A stretch of 64,000 nucleotides of DNA from NCBI GenBank assembly GCA_965214335.1, contig CBDCBO010000008.1, positions 434,001 through 498,000 of the forward strand. Direction: 5' to 3'. Shown in pieces: positions 8,482-16,389 of this stretch; positions within the stretch are counted from its first letter, which is position 1; each line of letters begins with the position of its first letter. Below the pieces are notes generated by a model that did not search any database, was not told the DNA's origin, and was given only the letters and a program-made list of their open reading frames with translations. The position numbers and the translations under genes were made by a program. This stretch comes from Velthaea sp965214335 (GTDB taxonomy: Bacteria > Vulcanimicrobiota > Vulcanimicrobiia > Vulcanimicrobiales > Vulcanimicrobiaceae).

Positions 8482-9153
8482 GTGGACCGCAAGTTCAAGA
8501 TCCTCGTGGTCGAGGACGATGCCCAGATTCTACGGGTGCTCGAACTCGAATTGCGGCACGAGGGCTACGACGTCGAGACCGCGCGCGACGGCCTGACCGG
8601 CCTCGAGCGCGCGCTCAAAGAACCCGACCTCGTAATTCTCGACCTAATGCTGCCCAAGCTCGACGGTTTGGAAGTTGCCAGCCGGTTGCGGGCCAAGAGT
8701 ACGGTTCCGATCATCATGCTGACCGCCAAGGACCGCATTCCCGATCGAGTTGCCGGTCTCGATGCCGGCGCCGATGACTATTTGTCCAAGCCGTTCTCGA
8801 TTGAAGAATTGCTGGCGCGCGTGCGGGCCCGGTTGCGCGATAAAAATCCGGCCAGTAACGTTTTGGCGGTAAAAGATTTGACGATGGACCGCGACCGGCA
8901 CGAAGTGCGTCGCGCCGGCAAAAACATCGCGCTGACCGCCAAAGAGTATGGTTTGCTCGAGTATTTGCTGCTGCACCGCAACAAGGTCCACACGCGGGAT
9001 GAACTTTTCAACGGCGTATGGGGCAGCGATTTTTTGGGCGACTCCAACCTCATCGACGTCTACATTCGGTATTTGCGCGGCAAGATCGACGATGGCTACG
9101 ACGACAAGCTCATTCAAACCGTTCGTGGCGTCGGCTACGCACTCAAGGATTGA
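8482..9153 (+). CDS. OmpR/PhoB-family response regulator
   Basis: 223 residues. The receiver domain has the acidic pair VVEDD, the phospho-acceptor Asp in VILDLMLPKLDG, the conserved Thr in MLTAKD and the Lys in YLSKPFS. The C-terminal winged helix binds DNA (LTAKEYGLLEYLL, then YIRYLRGKID, and the final RTVRGVGYALKD as QTVRGVGYALKD). GTG start behind AAGG. The cognate kinase follows directly, and the pair sits after the sigma/anti-sigma genes. Confidence 0.95.
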   Translation: MDRKFKILVVEDDAQILRVLELELRHEGYDVETARDGLTGLERALKEPDLVILDLMLPKLDGLEVASRLRAKSTVPIIMLTAKDRIPDRVAGLDAGADDYLSKPFSIEELLARVRARLRDKNPASNVLAVKDLTMDRDRHEVRRAGKNIALTAKEYGLLEYLLLHRNKVHTRDELFNGVWGSDFLGDSNLIDVYIRYLRGKIDDGYDDKLIQTVRGVGYALKD

Positions 9154-9204
9154 GCGCCGCGGCGCCGAGTCGCGCCGCTGAACTCGCTACGCACCCGCAT
9201 CGCG

Positions 9205-10590
9205 ATGTGGTATGCGGCGCTGATCGTCTCGGTGATCATGCTCGCTGCGGTGGCGCTCAATTTTAGTTTCTGGCAAATTTTACTCGATCAGGCAAAGCTG
9301 CGCATCGGCGCGACGAGCGATCAAATCGTACAAACCGTCGATGTCGCGCTCAACGTTTTCGAGCCCGTGGCGCCCCTTACGGCGCTTACCGAACGGGCAA
9401 ACCTCGACCATTGGGCCGGCCCCGCAACCTACGTCCAAATCGATAATCTTAACGGCGAGCCGATCGGCAAGAGCACCAATATGGGCTCGCTGCAAATCGC
9501 GCCGCAACAAGACTACCGGGGCGGCGACGAACGCACCGAGATCGTGCGCACCGACGACGGCGGCGAGCTGCTCGTCCTCGACCGGCTGGTGCGGCGCGAA
9601 GGCCAGCCGATCGCGATCGCCCACGTTGCGGAGCGGCTGGACAACGTGCACCTCGTGCTGCATCAAGCGCAAGGGATTCTTTTGTGGTCGACCGTCGGCG
9701 GCGCGCTGCTGGTCGGCGCCGCGTCGTTTTTCATCGCCGGCACCGCGATCGATCCGATCGGACGCCTCACCACGGCGATGACGGAAATCGGCTCCGATCA
9801 GCTCGACCGGCGAATCGCCACGACGCGCACCGACGAAGTGGGTAAGTTAGCCGCCGCGTTCAACGCGATGTTGGCCCGACTCGAAGAAGCGTTCGCGCGC
9901 GAGCGCCAATTCATCGCCGATGCCTCGCACGAACTCAAAACACCGCTGACCGTCATCAACGCCAACGCGCAATTACTCAAGCGCTGGGGCGACGACGAGC
10001 CCGACGTGCGAGCCGAATCGATCGACGCCATCATCACCGAATCCGGACAACTCGCCGGGATGGTCAGCGGCATGTTGACTTTGGCCAAGGCCGATTCGGG
10101 CGATCAAATACCCAAAGAGCCGCTCCAGCTGGACCGCCTCGTCGGCGACGTGGTCGCCCACGCGCGGCCGCGCGCCGAACGCAAAGCGCTGCTCCTCGAA
10201 GCCCATCTTCCGCCGGCCGAAGCGATCGTCGTCGGCGATGAGTCGCTGTTGCGGCAGCTACTCAACAACCTTATCGACAACGCGATAAAGTTCACCGATG
10301 CGGGCCGCATCGACGTCACCTTGACCACGCATGAGGGCCGAGCCCAGATTGTGGTGGCCGACACCGGGATCGGCATCGAACCCGAGGCTGCCGAGCGGCT
10401 CTTCGACCGCTTCTTCCGCTCCGACGCTTCGCACTCGCGCATCATCGAAGGAACGGGGTTGGGCCTCGCGATCGTGCGCAGCATCGCGCGCATTCACGGC
10501 GGGGCCGTAACGGCGGTGCCGCGCGCCGGCGGCGGCACCGTTTTTCGCGTCGATTTACCCGAGTCCGGCGCGACTGTCATCCGAAACTAA
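9205..10590 (+). CDS. HAMP-containing sensor histidine kinase
   Basis: 461 residues from the ATG. Order: TM1 (residues 1-27), periplasmic sensor of about 130 residues, TM2 near 165-185, HAMP, then the HisKA phospho-acceptor ADASHELKTPLTVI, and HATPase with the N box NNLIDNAIKF, G1 DTGIGIEP, F box FDRFFRSD and G2 GTGLGLAI. The codons just before the ATG read in frame as LNSLRTRIA, the usual N-terminus of this kinase class, so translation may begin at the CTG at 9178; no ATG, GTG or TTG is available there. Confidence 0.93.
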   Translation: MWYAALIVSVIMLAAVALNFSFWQILLDQAKLRIGATSDQIVQTVDVALNVFEPVAPLTALTERANLDHWAGPATYVQIDNLNGEPIGKSTNMGSLQIAPQQDYRGGDERTEIVRTDDGGELLVLDRLVRREGQPIAIAHVAERLDNVHLVLHQAQGILLWSTVGGALLVGAASFFIAGTAIDPIGRLTTAMTEIGSDQLDRRIATTRTDEVGKLAAAFNAMLARLEEAFARERQFIADASHELKTPLTVINANAQLLKRWGDDEPDVRAESIDAIITESGQLAGMVSGMLTLAKADSGDQIPKEPLQLDRLVGDVVAHARPRAERKALLLEAHLPPAEAIVVGDESLLRQLLNNLIDNAIKFTDAGRIDVTLTTHEGRAQIVVADTGIGIEPEAAERLFDRFFRSDASHSRIIEGTGLGLAIVRSIARIHGGAVTAVPRAGGGTVFRVDLPESGATVIRN

Positions 10591-11810
10591 TGACGTGGCT
10601 GGTCGAGCGCGCGTACCATACCAACGTGCCCGCTTCCCGCTCCGGCGCCCGGCAATGTATCGCCGCCGGTGTGCTCGTTTTTAATGCGGTCTTCGGCTGG
10701 CCGCGTCCGGCGGCAGCCACGACGACGTCGTACGATGTCAACGATCAAGCAATCGTGCAGATCATCGGCCGGGTTGCCGCGATTACGGTCCGCACCTGGA
10801 ACCGCAACAGCGTGGCGATCGACTATCCGGACGGCGAGGAGTTTACCGTCTCGAAGGGGACGCAACAAACGCGGGCCAGCTATCTGATCCCCACGATCTT
10901 GGTCGAAGAGTACCGCTCGGCGAGCGGCCCGGTCATGGCGACGCTGTTGCCCGAAGATTTTCCGGTACCGCATGTGGCAACGGGAATAGCCCACGACGTC
11001 GTGCGGGTGCAGGAAGTCGAACGCCCGGCCGATGTCGCGAAGGCGCCGCCGGACGTCGAGCTGACGATTACGATCCCGCAGTCAACGGGTCTGCTCAACG
11101 TCCGTTCCGGTAAGGGTTCCGTTACCCTTAACGATTACCGCGGCACCACGATCGCGTCGGTCGGGCGCGGCCGCGTGGTGTTCAACAACGTCGGCGGCGA
11201 CGCGTTCGTGCAACCGCTCAACGGCCACTTTTATGCCGTCGGCTCGAACTTCGACCGGCTGCGGATTCGCAGCAACCATGCCGATCAAGTCTTCGACGCC
11301 TGCCGGGTAAAACAGATCGAAGCGACGACGCTCACCGGCAACATCATTTTCGATAACGGCGGCTTCGATCCGGGGCTCGCCCGGTTTGAATCAGACCGCG
11401 GCTCGATCGCACTCGGCGTGAACGGCGGCGCGCAAATTAGCGCTCAAGCGCAAAACGGCCACGTGCTCAGCGCGCTGCCCGCCGCTCCGCCGGCGCCGCC
11501 GCTCTTGGGCATCGTTGCCGGCGACACGGTTCGCGTGGTGGGCAGCGGCGGACCGCTGGTCAATGCTGCCAGCCTGCACGGGAACGTGTTTCTGTATGAC
11601 GGTTCGCTGACCGACCGGCATCCGGCCGGCTTCGACGCGCAATGGCACCCGATGGTCGACCTGCTGGTGGCCAATCGCAGCGGTCGCTTTCCGGCGGCCG
11701 GCCGCGCCGCCCAAGGGCTTGGCCCGGCGCCGCGCAACGCCACCGCGCGGCCCCGGCGCTGGCGCGCGCAGCCGCGCCGCGATGCCGTCAACGTGCGCGA
11801 CCGGCGCTAA
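10590..11810 (+). CDS. Secreted beta-repeat protein (DUF4097-like)
   Basis: 406 residues. A signal-peptide-like hydrophobic segment (about residues 22-46) ends in Ala-rich sequence (PAAA). The middle carries repeated short beta motifs (LNVRSGKGSVTLNDYRG, LTGNIIFDNGGF, SDRGSIALGVNGG) similar to those of DUF4097 proteins, and the last 60 residues are basic and Pro/Ala-rich. The ATG overlaps the kinase stop (TAATG), so it is the terminal gene of the sigma/two-component operon and probably the exported target or effector. Family placement is by repeat pattern only. Confidence 0.7.
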   Translation: MTWLVERAYHTNVPASRSGARQCIAAGVLVFNAVFGWPRPAAATTTSYDVNDQAIVQIIGRVAAITVRTWNRNSVAIDYPDGEEFTVSKGTQQTRASYLIPTILVEEYRSASGPVMATLLPEDFPVPHVATGIAHDVVRVQEVERPADVAKAPPDVELTITIPQSTGLLNVRSGKGSVTLNDYRGTTIASVGRGRVVFNNVGGDAFVQPLNGHFYAVGSNFDRLRIRSNHADQVFDACRVKQIEATTLTGNIIFDNGGFDPGLARFESDRGSIALGVNGGAQISAQAQNGHVLSALPAAPPAPPLLGIVAGDTVRVVGSGGPLVNAASLHGNVFLYDGSLTDRHPAGFDAQWHPMVDLLVANRSGRFPAAGRAAQGLGPAPRNATARPRRWRAQPRRDAVNVRDRR

Positions 11811-12250
11811 AGTAAGAACTTGCGCAGCAGCGCGACATCTAATTTGAACGTGTGCTGGGCAAGCGTCGCCTCGAGCTTGTAGCCGCAACACTCGAAGAAC
11901 GTTTGCGCGGCGTGGCCGGCGAACACCGCGACACAGCTCTTGTGGCAGTTATAATAATTCGCGCGTTCTTCGCAGCGCCCGACGAGTTGGCGGCCGAGAC
12001 CCTGGCGGCGATAACCCGGCAGCACGTAGAGCGCTTCGATCGTAACGAGCGATGCGGCAATCCGCGCCCGCAACGCCGCGACCACGGTGTCGCCGTCGCG
12101 GATGACGAGATCGTGGGTTTGTTCGTGCCAAACAACCCGGAAGCACCAGAGCTCCGAGCGCCAATCGCGGTCATGGGTCTGCCAGAATGCATCGGTTGCG
12201 CCGGGCTTCGCCGTTTCGACCCGCAACGGCGATGCTTCAGCCAAGGGCAT
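11807..12250 (-). CDS. GNAT family N-acetyltransferase
   Basis: 147 residues with the GNAT core: beta-4 ALYVLPGYRRQGLGRQLV provides the pyrophosphate-binding Q/R-x-x-G-x-G/A loop, followed by VFAGHAAQTFFECCGYK, the usual helix then strand. Cysteine- and aromatic-rich C-terminal half. Substrate unknown. The start overlaps the 3' end of the MBL-fold gene, and the 3' end overlaps the convergent secreted-protein gene by four bases. Confidence 0.85.
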   Translation of the reverse strand: MPLAEASPLRVETAKPGATDAFWQTHDRDWRSELWCFRVVWHEQTHDLVIRDGDTVVAALRARIAASLVTIEALYVLPGYRRQGLGRQLVGRCEERANYYNCHKSCVAVFAGHAAQTFFECCGYKLEATLAQHTFKLDVALLRKFLL

Positions 12251-13010
12251 CGTACGTCCAGTTGTCGTCGGCTGCGTAGGACCGGATGCCGAACTCGGCT
12301 TCGAGTTCGCGCGCCAAGGCGTGCGGGTTCTGCTCGAGCATTTTCGTGCCGAAATGGGTCATGATGACGGCCTTGGGCGCGATGCCGGCAACGAGCGCAC
12401 GGGCGTCGTCAAACGTGAGGTGATCGACGTCCATTGCATCGCGGAAACGCAGCACGTTGATGATCAGCACGTCCGGCTGATGCGCGCGATAGTCGTCGAT
12501 GAGTTCGGGAAAGAACCGCGTGCACGGTAGATACGACACGGTTTTGCCGGCATGGCGAAAGTGCAGACCGTAGGTTTCGACCGCATGCCGATGGCGAATC
12601 GACGTGCGAATTTCGACGTCGTTGATGACAAATGGGCCGCCGCATTCGCCCAAACGCTCCTCGCGCGGAACGAACGAACGCACGTAGGGCAGCACCACCG
12701 GCTCGAAGTCGAACGCGTCGCTGGGCGCCAGCACCGCTCCGCGCGGCTTCCAGCCGCCTTGACACATCGCTTCGATCATGACGTTCACGTCGTTCGAGTG
12801 ATCGAGATGCTTGTGCGACAGCACGATGGCGTCGAGCCGCGGCGGTTCGCACGGCGGAATCGACGATAGCGCCCGGACGAGCGCCCCCGGCCCGGGGTCA
12901 ACGTGAATTTGCGTCGCTCCGAAGTGCATCCACATTCCGCCCGACGCGCGGATTTGTTTCGCCACCACGAAGCGCGCGCCGCCGGTGCCCAAAAATCGTA
13001 TCGAAATCAC
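12237..13010 (-). CDS. MBL-fold metallohydrolase
   Basis: 257-residue beta-lactamase-fold hydrolase. The metal motif HxHxDH is present as SHKHLDHSND, with further His ligands in IRHRHAVETYG and VIMTHFGTKM. Start FLGTGGARF is like that of RNase Z/PqsE-type proteins. I chose the GTG at 13010, which overlaps the PadR stop as GTGA; the frame upstream is antisense-like and Arg-rich. Physiological substrate not deducible. Co-transcribed with the PadR regulator, which may control it. Confidence 0.87.
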   Translation of the reverse strand: MISIRFLGTGGARFVVAKQIRASGGMWMHFGATQIHVDPGPGALVRALSSIPPCEPPRLDAIVLSHKHLDHSNDVNVMIEAMCQGGWKPRGAVLAPSDAFDFEPVVLPYVRSFVPREERLGECGGPFVINDVEIRTSIRHRHAVETYGLHFRHAGKTVSYLPCTRFFPELIDDYRAHQPDVLIINVLRFRDAMDVDHLTFDDARALVAGIAPKAVIMTHFGTKMLEQNPHALARELEAEFGIRSYAADDNWTYDALG

Positions 13011-13372
13011 GGCAGTCGCCCTTCGGCGCCATACACGCGAAAGAATGCATCGAGGTTGGCACGGTATCCGTGCAGCGCGTCGTTCCAGCGCCCGAGCGCG
13101 TCGTGGCCGCGATCGGTTAGCGCATACACGCGCCGAGCCGGACCGGCATCGTGCGCATCCCAGTGCGAAACGATGAGCAGGTTTGCCTCGAGCTGCCGTA
13201 GCGTGCGGTAGAGCGTTCCCGGATCGCATGACAGGCCGAACTCTTGGCGCAATTCTTTCATGATCTCATAGCCGTGCAGATTCGAACGTTTGAGCATGAC
13301 CAGCAGCCAAGCCACCAAATAGTTCTTGGGCGTCGCGCGCGGCGGCAGCCCGTTCGCGGACGGCGTCTTCAT
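13007..13372 (-). CDS. PadR-family transcriptional regulator
   Basis: 121 residues, almost entirely a PadR winged helix: LKRSNLHGYEIMKELRQEFG, then the core DPGTLYRTLRQLEANLLI and the wing GPARRVYALTDRGHDAL. The pattern is close to that described for polyhydroxybutyrate-responsive PhaQ-type PadR repressors, but effector assignment is not supported here. First gene of a two- or three-gene minus-strand operon with the MBL hydrolase; likely autoregulated from the 178-base gap to the divergent thioredoxin-fold gene. Confidence 0.9.
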   Translation of the reverse strand: MKTPSANGLPPRATPKNYLVAWLLVMLKRSNLHGYEIMKELRQEFGLSCDPGTLYRTLRQLEANLLIVSHWDAHDAGPARRVYALTDRGHDALGRWNDALHGYRANLDAFFRVYGAEGRLP

Positions 13373-13550
13373 GTTTGGCTAGCGGCGATTCGCATCTAGC
13401 CGCGCGACTCCCGCCGGTGAGAAGCGACCGCACGAGCATTTGACGCGCCGCGGATCGACACGGTCATCCGTCGCAAGGCGAAAACGGCCGTTTCGCACGC
13501 CGGGTACGTCGACGGAGTCGGCGGCATTGCGGTGGAACGCACGCGAGCGT

Positions 13551-14078
13551 ATGACAGATGTTGAACTTTCACCGGTCGACGCCGGCGACCATGTGCGCGG
13601 TCCGGCCGACGCACCGCTCACCCTCATCGAGTATGCCGATTTCGAGTGTCCGTATTGCCGCGAAGCCTATCCGATCGTGCAGCACGTCGAACGGCGTTTT
13701 GCCGGCAAACTGCGCTTCGTTTTTCGTCAGTTTCCGCTGACCGGCATTCACGAGCATGCCCAGGCCGCGGCCGAAGCTTGTGAGGCGGCCGGTGCCCAAG
13801 ACCGCTTCTGGCAGATGCACGACCAGCTTTTCACTCACGCCGATCTGGATGCCGGCCATCTCCGGGGCTACGCGCAGGCCGCGGGCGTCGCCGATATCGA
13901 GCGGTTCGACCGCGAAGTCGCCGCTGAGACGTACGCCGCGACGATCGCTGCAGCCGTGCAGCGCGCACAAGCCAGCGGAGTCGAAGGAACGCCCATGTTC
14001 TTCATCAACGGGTCACCGTTCGAGGACGAGCCGACCGTCGAAGCGCTAAGCGCCGCACTTGAGGCCGCCGCCGGCTAA
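13551..14078 (+). CDS. DsbA-like thioredoxin-fold oxidoreductase
   Basis: 175 residues. Thioredoxin-fold with the redox motif CPYC in YADFECPYCREAYP near residue 35, the DsbA helical insertion, and the cis-Pro loop GVEGTPMFFING near residue 148. There is no signal peptide or membrane anchor, so it is predicted to be cytoplasmic, as for FrnE-like proteins. ATG at 13551 chosen because the sequence aligns with family N-termini from there. Overlaps the convergent phosphatase gene by four bases. Confidence 0.88.
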   Translation: MTDVELSPVDAGDHVRGPADAPLTLIEYADFECPYCREAYPIVQHVERRFAGKLRFVFRQFPLTGIHEHAQAAAEACEAAGAQDRFWQMHDQLFTHADLDAGHLRGYAQAAGVADIERFDREVAAETYAATIAAAVQRAQASGVEGTPMFFINGSPFEDEPTVEALSAALEAAAG

Positions 14079-14641
14079 TTGGGACGCGGCGTGAGACGGT
14101 CGAATGGAATCTCGCGCTCGCGGCCCAGCGCGATCATCATGCGGCCGATCTCGGGATGTTTGCGTAATTGCACTTTATAGTGCTCGCGCAGTTCGCGCAC
14201 TAATTCGCCGCCGGCGTCGAGCAGATCGTCGGCAAGCGCGATCATCAACGAATTCGGCCACGCTTTGGGCCGTACGGTGCGCAGCTGCGCGAAAATCTCG
14301 GCTTCGGTGTGCGGCTGCCGCTGGGCGAGCAAAATCGCGAAGGCGGCGGTCGAGCGCGAAATACCGGCCGTGCAGTGGATGACGAGCGCGTCGTGCGGTT
14401 CATGATCGCGGTCGAACGCCAACAGCCGTTGGATATCGCTGACCGCCGGCGGCCGGTAATCTCCAGCCGGCGCGAGCACATCGTCGAAACGCAAAGTCAG
14501 CAGGTCGGCGTGTAAGCCCGCGAGCGCGGCCGGCAGGGGTGCCGCCGAGTCGAGAATGGAGACCACCCGCCGGGCCGTTGTTAGCGGGGCGGCTCCCAAT
14601 TCATCGATGCCGCAAATGTGATGCGGCCGCAAATGCTCCAT
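14075..14641 (-). CDS. Protein tyrosine/dual-specificity phosphatase-like protein
   Basis: 188 residues with the P-loop HCxxGxxRS as HCTAGISRSTAAF, which holds the nucleophilic Cys and Arg of cysteine phosphatases. An Asp-containing segment upstream (LRFDDVLAPAG) could supply the general acid. The family includes small tyrosine phosphatase-like proteins seen in proteobacteria. Start uncertain between ATG 14641 and GTG 14665; neither has a clear ribosome site. Confidence 0.8.
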   Translation of the reverse strand: MEHLRPHHICGIDELGAAPLTTARRVVSILDSAAPLPAALAGLHADLLTLRFDDVLAPAGDYRPPAVSDIQRLLAFDRDHEPHDALVIHCTAGISRSTAAFAILLAQRQPHTEAEIFAQLRTVRPKAWPNSLMIALADDLLDAGGELVRELREHYKVQLRKHPEIGRMMIALGREREIPFDRLTPRPN

Positions 14642-14742
14642 GCTGCTGTATTGTCGCCGCGCCACCGGCCGAACCTTCGGTCGATGGCCGCGCGCCGGAC
14701 GGAAGCGGTTTTGCTTCGCGGCACGCGTAAGTGCGCCCGGGC

Positions 14743-16350
14743 ATGAGTGTCCTGGCCAGCCGCATCGACGAACGCTCCAACCTCTTTGAGACGAACGCTG
14801 CGGCGATGGCCGTTTTGGTCGACGATTTGCGCGAGCAGTTGGCGCGCGCGCGCGCCGGCGGCGGTCCGGCAGCGGTCGAGCGCCACCGCAAACGCGGCAA
14901 GCTTACCGCGCGCGAGCGGGTCGACCGGCTGATCGATCCGGCTAGCCCCTTTCTCGAATTTTCGGCACTGGCGGCGAACGGCATGTACGGTGGCGCCGCA
15001 CCCGGCGCCGGCATCATCACCGGCATCGGCACGATCAACGGTATCGACTGCGTCATCGTCGCCAACGACGCGACCGTCAAAGGCGGAACGTACTATCCGG
15101 CGACCGTGAAGAAACATCTGCGGGCGCAGGAGGTGGCCGAGCAAAACGGCTTGGCCTGCGTGTACCTGGTGGACTCGGGCGGCGCGTTTCTGCCGCTGCA
15201 GGATGAGGTGTTTCCCGATCGCGAGCATTTCGGCCGCATCTTTTACAATCAAGCGACGTTGTCGGCCCAGGGAATTCCGCAGATTGCCGCGGTGATGGGT
15301 TCGTGCACGGCCGGCGGCGCTTACGTGCCGGCGATGGCCGACGAAGCCGTCATCGTCAAAGACAGCGGGACGATTTTCTTGGGCGGCCCGCCGCTCGTGC
15401 AGGCCGCAACGGGCGAAATCGTCACCGCCGAAGATCTGGGCGGCGCCGACGTCCATACGCGCATCTCGGGCGTCGCGGATCATTTTGCCGTCGACGACGA
15501 ACAGGCGCTGGGCATCGTGCGCTCGATCGTCGCCAACACCAATCGGCGGCCGTGCGATCCTTGGCCGCTGCGCGCCGCCCGGGCGCCGGCGCTGGCGACC
15601 GAAGAGTTGTACGGCATCGTTCCGAGCGACGCCCGTCAAGCCTACGATGTCCGCGAGATCATCGCGCGCATCGTCGATGCATCGGAGTTCCATGAATTCA
15701 AGGCACGTTACGGCACCACGCTGGTGTGCGGTTTCGCGCACCTCGACGGCCATCCGGTGGGCATCGTGGCAAATAACGGTATTTTATTTTCGCAGAGCGC
15801 GCTCAAGGGCGCGCACTTCATCGAGTTGTGCACGCAGCGCAATACGCCGCTGATCTTTTTGCAGAACATCACCGGTTTCATGGTTGGTCGCGAATACGAA
15901 AACGGCGGTATTGCCAAGGACGGCGCCAAACTCGTCATGGCCGTCGCGTGCGCACAAGTGCCGAAGTTCACGGTGGTCATCGGCGGCAGTTTCGGTGCCG
16001 GAAATTACGGCATGTGCGGTCGCGCGTTCGGCCCGCGTCAACTGTGGATGTGGCCCAATGCGCGCATCTCGGTCATGGGCGGCGCGCAGGCGGCATCGGT
16101 GTTGCTCACAATCCGGATGCAAGCCGATAGCGCTAAAGGTGAACCGCTTTCCGCGCTCGAGCAAGCGGCGTTCAGCGCACCCATTCTCGCTAAGTACGAA
16201 GCCGAAGGCCAGCCATATTACAGCACGGCGCGCCTGTGGGACGACGGCATCATCGATCCGGTCGACACGCGGCGCGTGCTGTCCATTGGTTTACGTGCCG
16301 CGCGCTATCGCCCGGCCCGCCCCACACACAACGGGATCTTTCGCATGTAG
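14743..16350 (+). CDS. mccB: 3-methylcrotonyl-CoA carboxylase beta (carboxyltransferase) subunit
   Basis: 535-residue carboxyltransferase that moves carboxyl from biotin to an acyl-CoA. The family stretches GSCTAGGAYVPAMADEAV and GTIFLGGPPLVQAATGE, and FLQNITGFMVGREYE with GGSFGAGNYGMCGRA, match the methylcrotonyl-CoA branch better than propionyl- or acetyl-CoA carboxylases. The alpha subunit, a matching enoyl-CoA hydratase and HMG-CoA lyase are at 23.6-27.2 kb, supporting a leucine/isovalerate degradation role. ATG 14743 chosen over a GTG 12 bases upstream by fit to family N-termini. Confidence 0.9.
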   Translation: MSVLASRIDERSNLFETNAAAMAVLVDDLREQLARARAGGGPAAVERHRKRGKLTARERVDRLIDPASPFLEFSALAANGMYGGAAPGAGIITGIGTINGIDCVIVANDATVKGGTYYPATVKKHLRAQEVAEQNGLACVYLVDSGGAFLPLQDEVFPDREHFGRIFYNQATLSAQGIPQIAAVMGSCTAGGAYVPAMADEAVIVKDSGTIFLGGPPLVQAATGEIVTAEDLGGADVHTRISGVADHFAVDDEQALGIVRSIVANTNRRPCDPWPLRAARAPALATEELYGIVPSDARQAYDVREIIARIVDASEFHEFKARYGTTLVCGFAHLDGHPVGIVANNGILFSQSALKGAHFIELCTQRNTPLIFLQNITGFMVGREYENGGIAKDGAKLVMAVACAQVPKFTVVIGGSFGAGNYGMCGRAFGPRQLWMWPNARISVMGGAQAASVLLTIRMQADSAKGEPLSALEQAAFSAPILAKYEAEGQPYYSTARLWDDGIIDPVDTRRVLSIGLRAARYRPARPTHNGIFRM

Positions 16351-16389
16351 CAGGTTCGGGCAGCGACGCCGACTCAAAGTGGCTGCGAG

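Noticed and set aside
12237..13229. 330-residue form of the MBL hydrolase
   Set aside because: The first 73 residues are Arg-rich and antisense to PadR; GTG 13010 overlaps the PadR stop as expected for coupled genes.
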